DNA from: Megaleporinus macrocephalus
Lineage: Eukaryota; Chordata; Actinopteri; Characiformes; Anostomidae
Length of the DNA: 64,000 nt
Reading direction: 5' to 3'
Assembly: GCA_021613375.1 (NCBI GenBank)
Contig: CM038711.1
Location: 22,736,223 to 22,800,222 of the forward strand
In this document: piece after piece, positions 40,211 through 53,534 of the stretch
Layout of the letters: each line of letters starts with the position of its first letter
Position numbering within the stretch: the stretch's first letter is position 1
Notes under the pieces: model-generated
The model's input: the letters and a program-made list of their open reading frames with translations, nothing else
Told to the model about the DNA's origin: nothing
Databases searched by the model: none
Translations under genes and position numbers: made by a program

Positions 40211-40661
40211 TAATTGATATTTTTAAATATTTTTATAAATATTTTAAATATTTATAATTAAATAATTAATTTCTGGTATTTCTGTTTATCTACTTTTGTC
40301 ACTAAAGATTCAGTGATAAAAAGGAAGTAAACTGTATAGACGCTTTTGAGTAAAGTATTCAGTCAGTATTCAGTAAGTGGGTACTGAACTGAGAACTCTG
40401 TGTTCTTTAGCTTTCTTGGGCTCAGTAAGATTGTTGTATGAGTGCAGGAACACGGTGTACTGGTGGGTCTGTGGGCAGGTCGCCTCAGCGCGGTCTAATT
40501 CTCTCCACAAACTTTGTCCCTGCGTGTTTGCCGTACCGAAAACTAGACGTCGACGCTTGTTGTGTTCGTAATCGTTCGCAGTTCACCTGATGGACTCTGA
40601 CAGTCAGCTGTGACCGGGAATACCGTGCAGTTCAGAGAAAAGGGTGCACAAACACGGCGCA
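40211..40661 (+). promoter_or_regulatory. lonp2: lonp2 upstream region and 5' UTR
   Basis: AT-rich to about 40370, then more CG-containing from about 40480 up to the start codon, with words such as GACGTCGACG and ATCGTTCGC. No TATA box stands near the start. A CpG-type housekeeping promoter is inferred from composition only. Confidence 0.4.
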
Positions 40662-40894
40662 ATGTCTTCCAACAGCGGCATTCAGATCCCCAGCCGGCTG
40701 CCTCTGCTGCTCAACCACGAAGGAGTGCTTCTGCCCGGATCCACCACCAGGTTCAGCGTGGACTCGGCGCGGAACATGCAGCTGGTGAAGAGCAGGCTGC
40801 TGAAGGGGACCTCGTTAAAAAGCACCATTATAGGAGTCATTCCCAACACTAAAGACCCCGAGCACGACAGCGACGAGCTGCCCACTTTACACAG
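40662..40894 (+). CDS. lonp2: lonp2 exon 1
   Basis: Residues 1-77 plus two bases. Starts [20 protein letters not shown], nearly the mammalian LONP2 N terminus, which fixes the start. The sequence around the ATG is GGCGCAATGT. This is the start of the Lon N-terminal (LAN) domain. Confidence 0.95.
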
Positions 40895-43800
40895 GTGAGG
40901 AGATGAACTCCGCTGGAGCAGCGCTGCTCTGCTGGCTCTTAGGTTAGCAGCCTGGCTAACAGCTAGCGGCTGCAGTGACAGACAGCAGTCTAACAGTCTT
41001 TCTAAATTTCTGTTCCACCTTAAACGATGTAGCAGGTACATACAGGCTCCTTAGAGGAGCAGGGCTCCAGGTGAACTGGAAACTGCACTCCAGGTGAATC
41101 TGGAAACCCGAAGTAAGAAGCTTCATCAGATTCTGTTAGTAAACAGTAAACAGCGCAATCTCGGAACTTCATACATAACAAACAAACATTAGGTGTTGAC
41201 AAGTGACGTGTAACGCCAGATGTTTGTGTTTTTGTTTGTGACTTTAAACAACACTCGCACACGTAAACGTAGCTACGATCTACGAACTTTCTCTCGTTTC
41301 ATTATGAACCTAAACACATGATGGTTTTGAAAACAACTAACCTATCACCATCTAATGATCTTATACGTCTGGATTATGATTATAAATGTCCGTAGCTGTT
41401 GTTCTAAGCTGTGATGATTTTTCTAGAACGATCTCTGTGACCACTGACGGACTTTAACCTCATGTTTCAGTCTGGGCAGTTCAGAGGTACAGTACTGTGG
41501 TGTAATGTGGAGTAAAAGCCAACAACCCTGCTCACTGCTTAACCATAATCAGTATTTGTTAGATACTGATTTATTTTTTTCTTTCTCTCTTTTGCAACTC
41601 GAGTTGTACAAAATGTACAATTTCAGCTGTCTGCAGTACAACAATTAAACAAGCTCAACACCACTAATATAACACAGGATTTAAGTTCAACACACTTAAG
41701 TATGACTACAGTCTCAGAATTATTCAGCCACTTCGTATCAAGCGTCTTAAGTACTTAGTAGGAAACCCATTTGCTGTTATGACTTGCTGCAAATGTGATG
41801 CATAGTCAGATATCAGCTTCTTGTGAAATATTAGCCCATTTCTCATGAGCAATGGCCTCCAGTTCACTAATATATATATATATTTTTTATAATCTTGTGT
41901 GCTGCAACCGCCTGCTTCAAATCCCACCAATGGTTTTCTATAGGGTTCAAGTCAGGGGACTGTAATGGGCACTCCAGAACCTTCCAGGACTAATTCTGAA
42001 ATCGAGCCTTAGTGGACTTTGCAGTATGCATAGGGTCATTGTCCTGTTAGTAGGCCCTATGATGCCCAAGCTTTAGCTCCCTCACAGAGGGCATGGCATC
42101 TTTTAAGATTTCCTGATACTTGATCTCCATCTTGACATCCACGCGCTGCACACTATCAGTGCTCGAGGAAGCAGAGCAGCCCCAAAGCATCATTGAGCCA
42201 GTGTCATACGTCACTGTTGGCAAAGAGTGCTTCTTAGCATATGCGAGATTCTTCCTCCTTCAGACATTCCTGAAAAGTTCCATCGCTTCACAGTACAGAC
42301 ATTTTATGTGGCTTATGTATATAGTTTTGAGCTCGCTGGAGTCGACTTTTCTTGTGCATTTGGTCCAGTAGAGGTCACGCCTTGGAGTTGCAGTCAGTCA
42401 AGACTTTTATATATTATATGTATAGTTTTCAACCATATTATTGTTTACACACTGCATGTCCAAACATCTGTAGGTGTCTGTTCATCTGAGTAACAGCCTT
42501 TACTCTTCTGGGAAGACCTTACACAACATGTTGGAACATTTCTGTGGGGATTTGATTGCATTTAACTGCAAGAGCATTTGTGAGCTCGGGTACTGATGTT
42601 GGATAATAAGTTCTGGATCACTCCAACACATCCCAAAGGTGTTTATTGATGCCTTGTTACTCCAAAAAACAAAATTTTACCAGGCAGTACCACGGGGCAA
42701 TACTATGGGCTAAAATGACCACTACTTTTCCTTCAAATATATATGCAAAGGCAAACCTTGAAAATAGGATATAAGACTGGAGGGCTGCATGTTAGACTTT
42801 GTGTGCCCCAGATATGTGATCTGTTCACTAGTTTGACCAATCCTTCACAGTTTACCATAAAAAGTGATTAGTGAGAACATGTCAGTTAACAGTCAACTTA
42901 AAATAGATGTAGATGAAACAGAGTGGAACATAAAACAAGCACGAATGTTATGATGGCACATGTTTTATTCATGTTGCTTTGTGCTCTTGTAGCATTGGTA
43001 CAGCGGGGCTGGCGGTCCAGGTAGTGGGCAGTAACTGGCCGAAACCACACTACACGCTCCTTATCACGGGCCTGTGCCGCTTCCGCGTGTTGCAGCTGCT
43101 GAGAGAGCGGCCCTTCCCTGTGGCTGTGGTGGAGCAGCTGGACAGACTGGAGCAGTACACAGAGGGAGAGCAGCTAGACGGAGAGCTGGGAGAACTCTCC
43201 AAGAGGTTCTACCAGGCTGCAGTACAGGTGGGTCATTGGATCTCTGCGCAGACACACAGACACACACACACAGACAAAACCCAGTCTGATGTGTTATCTG
43301 GTTTGCTTAATAATGCTGTAGCTCACTCTCAGTTCTCAGAGTTGATGAGTTAATGATTTTAAGATTATATTGGGTTTTTATACATTGTCTTTTTCGTATG
43401 AAGCCTTCTAGATTCTGTCTTTCTCTCTCTCTTTTTAAACACTACAATGACAACTGCCTATAACATTGTGTGAGTATTCATGGTCTACTAAAATGTTCCA
43501 AAAGTAAACCTTTTCAGTATTTATTGTTCGCTGTATGTCCAAAAGTTTGTAATACTAGGCTCTCTAGTAATCAATGGCGTTAGTAGGGAGTTTGCCCTGC
43601 TCCGTGGCAGGATCTAGTCTTTTTTCTAAAGGCTGTACACTAGATTTTGGAACATTGCTGTAAGAATTTAATTGTGTTTGGCCACAAGAACATTAGTGAG
43701 ATCAGGTACAGTTCTGATGTTGGATGATTAGTTTAAATAACACTTCAGTTCATCTCAAAAGTATTTGAGGAAGCTATATCCCTCCAGAAACAGTTCCACT

Positions 43801-44809
43801 GCTCCTAGTGGACACTGGGCATTGGGCATGTGTGGTTGCTTCAGAGCATCCTCTTCTTTTGACACTGCTCATCTGTGGAGATTATACAAGCTGTGAGGGC
43901 TTAAAATGAAACACACATCAGGAGGTGCACCTCAAAATATGGATGTCCAGATACTTTTGGACAAAATGTCTCCAAAGGCTGCCTTATAACTTTAACAATG
44001 TGTAGACATAGGTAAGTGTTGAAGTATAAATGTGGGTGATATATTCTGAAATAATTTTAGTAAAGATACAGTGAAGTGTATAAAGGTCTTCTCTGGTAAG
44101 ACCTTCTCTGGACTAATCTACTGACAACTTTCCGCTATGTGTCCTTAAACTTTCTCAGGATTAATGCATGGCACAAGCACTATTTCTATATTTATAATAA
44201 TTTATGGCAGTGTGCAATTTCTCATCCCCCTGCTGGATCCTCTGTGTGTGCAGCTGGTGGGAATGCTGGACATGTCAGTGCCTGTGGTGGCGAAGCTGAG
44301 ACGACTGTTGGACAGCTTACCCAGAGAGACCCTGCCTGATGTTCTTGCATCCATGATTCGCACCTCCAACTTAGAAAAGCTTCAGGTATTTGTGACTAAA
44401 TGCGTGCTGAGTGCTAAGATCTTTCCTTTAGGTAATGTCAACGTATAGAAATGTAGAAAAGCTATTGTTGGAGCTTGTTACTTAACCAATTACTTAATAC
44501 ATATCAGGATTTTTTTTTGGTTTGGTGTCATGAAGTGTCACACTATAGATGTGGTAAGTAGATAGGTATGGTTGAGGATGTGCTCATCAAAAACTTGTAT
44601 GGCCAAATCGCTGTTTTTGTTTAATTCAAAGCTCACAGTGTGTGAACCGAATGAACATTTGAACATTTTGTGGTACTTTTGATTAGCCAAAGTTTGCAAT
44701 TTATATAACATTGCTATTTAATGGGCTAACCTGGCATTTAAAGCTGCACTAGGTAAGATGGAATCTGTTTTTTTGTCTCTCATCTATATGTTCATGTGAC
44801 CTTTATGTG

Positions 44810-44846
<37 letters not shown>

Positions 44847-45495
44847 TTAATATTCAGTTCCTGCCAGTTTATTCAGCTATTGGCGTGTGTTGCTTGTAGG
44901 TGCTGGATGCGGTAGACTTGGAGGAGCGCTTTAAGAAGACTCTGCCTATGCTCACCAGACAGATTGAGGGGCTCAAACTGCTTCAGAAGACTCGCAAACT
45001 CAGACCTGATGATGACAAAAGGGTAGGCCTGTGAATCATGACTTCTCTCTGTATACTCAGTGTGTACTCACTTCACATCTTGTCATTCCTTTTGTGTCGC
45101 AGGTGCTGGCGATCCGCAAAGGCGGTGTGTTCCCTGGCCGCCAGTTCTCTCTTGAAGAGGACGGCGAGGATGAGGATGGTGATGAAATGACTGGCTTGGA
45201 GAGGAAGGTGAAGGAGGCAGGCATGCCTGAGCCAGCCCTAAGGGTTTGTCTGAAAGAGCTTAAACGGTTTGTAATGTCCAGACACCTTGCTCTTATCTTC
45301 AAACCATATATCCTAACTCGGGGTAGGAGAAACATAGAAAGTACACTCGCACCATGGTTTTTCTCTGGTCACAACTGGTTAAAAATGAAACGTATTACAC
45401 AAATGTTTAACTTCACCGGCTTCAGCACGTTCAAAACCTAGAAAGAGGAGCAGCTATTGCATTTAATATGAAATGGTAGTGTATTCAACTCAATG

Positions 45496-45531
<36 letters not shown>

Positions 45532-47623
45532 AACCTAGGTTTCATTTCAGAGTGTACCAGTATACATTCATACATACCAAAAGTACATGGACACCTATAC
45601 ATCGCACCCCCATTAGTCAAAACAGCATTTGTGAGGTCAGGAACTGATGTTGAACGAGAAGCCCTGGCGCTCGCAATGGAAGTTCAGCTACAACCCAAAG
45701 GTGTTTAGTGGGGTTAAGGTCAGCGCTTAGTATAGACCATTGGAGTTCCTCCACACAAGCCTTGCCAAACCATGTCTTCACAGAGCTCACTTTGTACACA
45801 GGCGCACAGTCATACTGGAACAGGAAAAGGCCTTCCCCAGACTGTTTCCACAGAACTGGAAGCATGTAACTATAAGAAATGTCTTTCTAAGTTGTAGTAT
45901 GTAACTAGGGGCTAAGTCCGAACCCTGAAACAGCCCCAGACTGCTCACCCTAGATTTGTCTGTTAGACTGCCAGATAGTGAACCATGAGAGAACACAATT
46001 CTACTGTTCAATGTTTCTACTTCCCCAAAGTCCTGTGGCGGCGTGCTTTACACCACTCCGGCCAACACTTAGCTTTGTGCATAGTGATCTTAAGCGGGAA
46101 CCTATTTCACAAAGCTCCTGATGCATAGTTCTTGTGCCGATGTTGTGTGTGTTGAGATCTTTTAAAAACTTACTAAAATCTTATTATTATTATTAATTAA
46201 ACTGTATACAACTAGCAGTGCATCAGTACTGTGCTAGTTTACTTGTACAAAAACGCAACAATACCAAAATCCAACACCATGTGATGTGAAGTCTAGTGGA
46301 TGCTGCTGTGACTGAGGGTCTGCTCACACAGTGAAGTGCTACTGAACCTGTGGTGGTTGGGTGCCAAGTTAAAATATTTAGGGCGTAGAGCAAAAGTGAG
46401 GGGAAAAAGTTGATGTTAAGAATATAGTTAAGAGGTATGCATGTTAATGTAGTGATTTTTAACTGCCTGTAAAATAGATACTAGTTTCTCTGCATGTTTG
46501 CTTAGTACTCCGTGTGCAGCATGCTCATGATACTGATATGTCTAGTCTATGACAGTATATAACTTTTTTATATGACTAACTATAAATGCATTCACATGCA
46601 GGCTGAAGAAGATGCCTCAGTCAATGCCAGAGTACGCCCTTACTCGCAACTACCTTGAACTCATGGTAGAGCTGCCTTGGAGTAAGAGCACCACAGGTGA
46701 GATTCTGTTTTATCTACCAGGTAATGGCCATGTAGTGAACAAAGGTCAGTGTTATTTGCGGAAAGTGCTTTGAAGTCTATTTCTGTTTACAGTCCTGAAA
46801 CTACTGGGGAATCTAACATATACTCACTCTTCTCTGAGGGGCAGATTGGTGCTTACAATTAGTCCAGCACAACTGTGCACAATCTTTTAATCAGTTTTTT
46901 TATATGTGGCCTTTGTAGTTCTCAACTGCTCTTGAGCAAAACTAGACAAAACAATTGTTGGCCCACAAGTTATAGTTTATCTAGTTGTATTGCGTATCGT
47001 CGCTGTCCAGTGAAAAACATTCATCTCCATTTTTGTCGATTTCTACTTTTCATAAGTTTTAATTTATCAGTTAAACATGGCAGATGTTTCTTACCGCATG
47101 TGAACATTTCATGATGATTGGAACAATAGAAATGCTCCAGAATGGCTTGGAAAAAAATCCTGGTTCCACTGACTTACATTGAAAGTGAAGTTTTTGTTCT
47201 CTCCTGAAAAGTTGCCGTTTTGGAGATACTTGTTTTTCTTTGGACAGCGATGACATTTTAATGTCCTTAATGGCCTGAACTCTTCATACGGCTTCGTTGT
47301 TAATGTGTTGTTAATTAATTCCTCACTTTAGCTGGATTGTTTGGTTAATGCTGTATGTTCTCTTCAACTTAAGTCCTAATGCTACCATGATTAGCGTTTA
47401 AGACTGTGCTGTACCTGTACCTGCATGGTGCCTTGTGACCACAAGGGGGAGACTGTTTCTACATTTCACCTTTTTGAGTTAGAAGAAAAAGAGAACTTTT
47501 GCTGTACTTTTTTTAATGCTGCTCATGGCCAGGAGGGGGCTCTGTAGTTGCGTACTGAAACAGTAAGGACTGCCAATTGTGGAGCTCTGTCAGTTTGATC
47601 TGTTTTGCTTTTTAAAGTGTGTT

Positions 47624-47659
<36 letters not shown>

Positions 47660-50600
47660 TTACATATACATGCTTATAGTCAACAAATACAGAGTATAGT
47701 GACTTATCTTAAAGGAAGTGTCTTCTCTTGGATTTATTTCACATTAGCGGCTCTGACTTTGCTCCTCAACTGACAGTAAATGTTTAAATTCTAAACCAGC
47801 TGCTCATTTGAAAACAGTGCTCCATTGAAAGTAAAAAAAAACTAGCTACTTAGTGTGAGTCGTGTATAATTATGCCAATACATTGTATAACACATTGTTT
47901 TAAGCAAAAATCAGCTGATTCTGATATTGGCTGATTCACATTGCACATCCCTCAGTTAACCAAACGGGTATCACATCATAGGACAAGAATTCTCTCCGGA
48001 GGGTCCCAAGTGAGATGCATATAGTTGGACATGTTATGACATATAGTGAAGAACACTTCCTGCTCAGCACAGAGATGAGCTGATGGTGTGTGTAAGATGT
48101 AAATGATTTAGACTCTTTGAAACTCGCAGCAGTTTTTCCTTTTTTCTTCTTCAAATTTGCATATGTCTATACTGTGCTGTGTCTGCAGAATACAGAAAGC
48201 TCTGCTCCAACAGGAACACACTCACAGGCACATTCCACAGTTTGTGAAAGCTATAAAGAAAATTCTGTGCTCAGTTTGAGTTTGTGTGTTCCGTTACACA
48301 AGATGATAAAGATTCATATGCCTTTAACAAAACAACCGAGTTGCTTTCAGCTGTGTGTGTGTGTGTTTTGGGAATATCAGACATCTGCTTTTACGTTAGT
48401 CCTTGTACACACTAAATAAGCCTTCTCTCTGCTGTCTGTTCAGACTGCCTGGACATCCGGGCCGCCAGGGTGCTGCTGGACAATGACCACTATGCCCTTG
48501 AGAAGCTGAAGAAGCGGGTGTTGGAGTACCTGGCAGTGCGGCAGCTCAAGAGCGCCCTCAAGGGCCCCATTCTGTGCTTTGTGGGGCCTCCAGGCGTAGG
48601 CAAGACCAGCGTGGGCCGCTCCATCGCTCGCACCTTGGGCAGGGAGTTCCACCGCATCGCTCTGGGAGGAGTGTGTGACCAGTCAGACATTCGTGGCCAC
48701 AGGTACATTCTCTGTAAAGTCAGTGTCAAGGTCACAGAGTGGAGGTGGCTTACTCCACCTTTCCTAAAACTATGCATTCCTCACAGTCTCTCTCTGAACA
48801 GAAGCAGAGAGGCAGCAGCCCTACTCAGCATAACCAAATTAGTAAGCTACGTCATCTGTCTGCCTCATCTATCTGCATGTCTGTTACGTGATGTAGTGCC
48901 CGTTCACCCATTTCTCCTGCTCACACTGTTGTGTCTAATTCAGCGTCAGTGTCAGAGCAGTCTGAGAGTGTTGGACAGAAGGATGTTCGTCAAGCAAACA
49001 CATTTGATAAATAGGCCAAGGCAGACAGGAAAGAGTTTTCATAATTATGATAAATTATGCCACATCGTGTCATTAAATGCTTTTCTTAGCACGTTATGGA
49101 TATTGTTTGCATAAACCCAGTTCAAAAAAAGTTGGGCCAGCAAATAAAAACAGAACATTGATTAACTTGAATCTGTAAGTAAACGATAACAACACTAAAA
49201 CTGATATGTGATGTTAAATGCCTTCGTGCTCCGTGTAAGGAGGAGGCGATTTCAGACTAGAAGCATTGTGAAATATCCAAGAACATCAGCTGACGCAAGG
49301 ATGTTGAGGCGTGCCACTTTGGCAAAAATGTATCAGCAAATAATCCAGCGTTCCTTAATCAGGAATTGCATGTATTTTAGGTATTTTCCCCTCTACAGTG
49401 CATGAGAAGTCCAGAGAAAATCAGGAAGTCCAGAGAAATGTCTGTATGTAAAGGAAAATGCTGAAAACCACAGACAGCATTGCAATAATAAAATTTTTTC
49501 AGATGAATACAGGTCAAACTAATTTTGTTAATCACTGTTTCTGTTCATACTGACATTTTGCATACTGGGCAAAAATGTATGCATAAACGGTCATTCAAAT
49601 TAGTTTAATGTGAAATGGTTCACGGTAAAAAAACAAATCAAAAAAGCCATTTAATTTATGAATCAAAACCAACATTGTAGTCACACATGGCTTCTGAGCT
49701 TTTACATGTAATGTTGATGGTAAATACTGGTTAAAAAATTAAAAATAGGCTTTTTCGAAGGCTGTTCTGCCTGCATGTACCTCACTGCTACCAATGGGGT
49801 TTTAAAGTAAGGTTTATAAATCGATATATCAGATCAGGTAGTATATTTATAACCCTTCCATGTGATATCAACCTTCTTTGATGTAGTTTTCAGAGACATT
49901 AAACACTTCAGACGCCTGGTTCCTATCACCACCAGCACATTTCACATCAAACAGTGGAATTCCCCTTTTAGAAACACACAGACTAACTGCATGTTGTGTT
50001 ACAAAGAGAGCAAAATGTGCTTAAATGTGGTGCTGCTAATTTCTTTTTGTCTGTTCCAACTTATTAAACCACACAACTAAATATCATAATGCATGTTGTA
50101 TATTGTGAAAAAGAGGAATTGTATTGTAATATTTTTTGCTATATCATCCACCCTCAGATCTCAGATGTGATCCGGTGTGATCAGCATTTTATCACTCAGT
50201 TAAACATTCAGTTTTAACATAATATATACATCATACAAGCATGATTCAGGCCTCTGCTAATGTAGTGAAGGATGTAGGAATGGAAGTAAAATATACCTCC
50301 TCAAACATCTCCCTCTTTCATAGAAGAAACCCGCTGCAGGCGCTCTAGTGGGGCAGGCTCATGCAGTGGCCAGGCAAGAGAGACGTTACATATGACCCTG
50401 AGTAATGTGGGGGGAACCTGAGAAGAAGCAGCCTGAGCTGCAGCATGAGCTCATCATCTGATGTTCTTTTTGATCTCCTGTCACTATGGTGACCAGCAGG
50501 GTATGACATTAAGGCCTGCAGGCCGGGGCAAGTCCCTACAAGCTTCCTGTGGTTTCAAGCGGAAGCCCCCTAAACGCTCACATTTTACTGTCTGTATTTT

Positions 50601-53500
50601 GAATTACTAAACCACCACTAGAAGCTGCAGATAAGTTGCACACTTTAAAAACAAAACCAGTCATTGTTGTTATTTTATTGCGTGAGTATCTGTTGTACTC
50701 ACTCGCTTATTGTTTGAAACAGGGTTAGCGGTTTGCTGCTCTGCTGTAATAACACCACTGCTTCCCCCTCATGTCTGTAATTATGTGTCATCTCTTGCCT
50801 GCTTTTCTCTCCATCATCCTCCCTCTGAGCCAGACGAGTGGGAAGAAATCCCAGTGTTACTCGTCTTGGCCTAGCGTTCCTCCCACATGTGTTTAATTCT
50901 CTCTGAACTCAAGGGGTGGCCAGACCTTTACGTAAACAATCTTAAAACATTATTTCTCTTAGCACAATCATATTGGTCTTTAGATACTACCCGTCATTTA
51001 TTCCAGTGACCTTCTTTTCCTTTCTTCACAGGCGAACCTACGTTGGAAGCATGCCTGGCCGCATCATCAATGGCCTAAAGACGGTTGGTGTCAACAATCC
51101 TGTCTTCTTATTAGACGAGGTGGACAAATTAGGGAAGAGTCTGCAGGGGGACCCTGCTGCAGCCCTGCTGGAGGTGAGTGGAACTGCACACACTCCACAG
51201 GCTGCTGCTGCTACTAGACATAGATGATGTGTGCTGTAGTGACTGTATTTTCTTTTTGCAGGACATTCTGAGAAACAAGCCTTATCTGTGCTAAATTAAC
51301 TATAACACTCAGCTTTCAGGGGTTTATTGCTTCTATAAAATGATTTCAGTGTATAGTATCCAAAAACACCAAAGACACCAAAAACAAGGAGTGCTTAAAT
51401 ATATTGTTGTGTATTACGTTCATGTGCACAAAGTGCCTAACACAACACATATTGTCACATTAATCATGACTTTCAAATGTCAAAATAGAATTTAATTTTT
51501 AGTTTTCAAATTTTGTTTCTTAATGATGTTAAAATTCTATACACAAATGAATTTGTCTCAGATCGTCATTAGCTGTGGAATTCATAGCCAACAGTGAACA
51601 TCACTGCATAAAACAAGGTTTTCTCTGAGATTTTTACATTTTAATGTTCTGATTTATACAGTTTTTCACACATTTTTTACATATACACACACAGAAAGCA
51701 CGAGTAGGTTAATGCCGCCATGTTTCAGAAACTCAGTGTACATGGATTAAATTAATTCATGATTTGTTAATGTGGAGTAATGTCTATTTCTGTGGTTTCT
51801 TAGTGGGCTAAAGGTGGCTTAGTCTTTACTGGCATGTGGCCTGTAAAAATGACTAACATGGTGGATTAGGACAGAACCAAGATCACTGAAAAGTGATAGT
51901 CTTTAGCCCTAAATATCTTTAAAAAAGGTTAAAATGCATGTATTGAGATGTAAACTAACTTGACAGGTACCCTATGTTTGTATATCAAGTGTTTTACAAC
52001 AGTTCAAATGCCCAGGCAGTTGGAGTGGAGTAGACTTGTTTTTGTTTATATACTGTGTATATTGTATCAGTGGTGGTTAACCTCCTGGAGAGCTTCTTTC
52101 CTTCAGAGCCTAGTTCCAATCACAGTTTGCTACCACTGCTCAGACTAATCCCTGATTGACTGGATGGTGGAGTAAAGTCAGTGGTGGGGCAGCTTATTGG
52201 ATACAGATTGGAAATAAGCCCTGCGGGAAAGTATCTCTCCAGTAAAAGGTTTGGAGACTATTGTATTATATATATTAATGGATGTCTGTGAAGTGTATAT
52301 AGTCTTTTTAAGGCATTTAAGAAGGTGATGGCCGTATTGATTGAATATGACACAGCAAATAAGATTTTGCTTCCTCAGGCTGGAACGGGCTGAGAAATGA
52401 AAATAAGAAATGTGTGGTTGCAGTGTAAAAACAGTAGTGCGTTGGCTGTGGTAAAGTAACATTACTTGGGCTGTGCCCCTCTGTCCCAGCTTGACCCAGA
52501 CCACCTGTGCTTTAGAGTGCTGTTTCCTGGAATCCCTCCAGGTAAAGTGGCTATTACTGCTCCCACTCACTGTGGTGCACAAAGAGACCAAAGAAGTTGT
52601 TGAGATACTCTGTGATTCTATTCTTTGGTGGCTCTGCCTGTGTGCTGGTTTTAGGATTCTTCATTCTGGGGGGCCAACATCGGCCCAGCTTATTTTTTGC
52701 AAGTGAAACTGTTATTTGTTTGCTCGTGGTTTGTGTGCGTATGTGTGACGACATTAGCGTGTAAAGACATATAGCAGCTTGATGTGTTTTTGTGATAATG
52801 TGCTGAGAGTCTAATCTTTGTGTGAACGCATCACAGACATACAACACTTACAATAACACACTGGCAGATTTCCCGCCCACAGAGGAAAGCTCAGCATGTG
52901 CCTCTTATCATCGAGATAGAAACAGAGAACTTGATAGCATCTAGAGAATCTAGACATCAGATGCAAGAACTTACAGACTTAAAGTCACAGGAACACGATG
53001 CAAGAGATTAAAAAATGTTTGTATGATACTCAGTGTTATATTAAAGATCCAGCAAAGTATCATATAAATATGATATGATATATAATGTGGCTTACAAACC
53101 ACTAATCAGATCTGAGAACTGTATACCATGCTGTATACTATATTATGCATAGTCCTAATATTCTGGCTCCTGTGATTGACGGCCCTCAGCTCAAGACTGC
53201 CGGCCTGCTGTGCCACTGAAGCAGAACTAAACAGCTTGAGTAGTAAGAAATGAGTGAAATGGACACTACATATTTACTTTACTGCTGGATAAAAAAAAAT
53301 GGTCAGATGACAGACAGGAGCTAACTAGTTTAGGTTGGTTTTCGCTTGGTTGGTAGCTTTTGCTCAGCAAGTTTCTCTGAATCAAATAAAGGAGCACAAG
53401 CCATGTCAGCTTAGCAATAGGAGAGTATACTGCTTACATAGGCACTACCCAATATTAGGACTGCTCAGTTTATATAAAGAGAAGGGGATTTGGGGCAAAA

Positions 53501-53534
<34 letters not shown>

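Larger units (their letters stand above)
40895..42992 (+). other. lonp2: lonp2 intron 1
   Basis: A 2.1-kb intron holding a decayed Tc1-like transposon on the minus strand (about 41710-42370) and a small repeat element (about 42440-42665). Confidence 0.85.
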
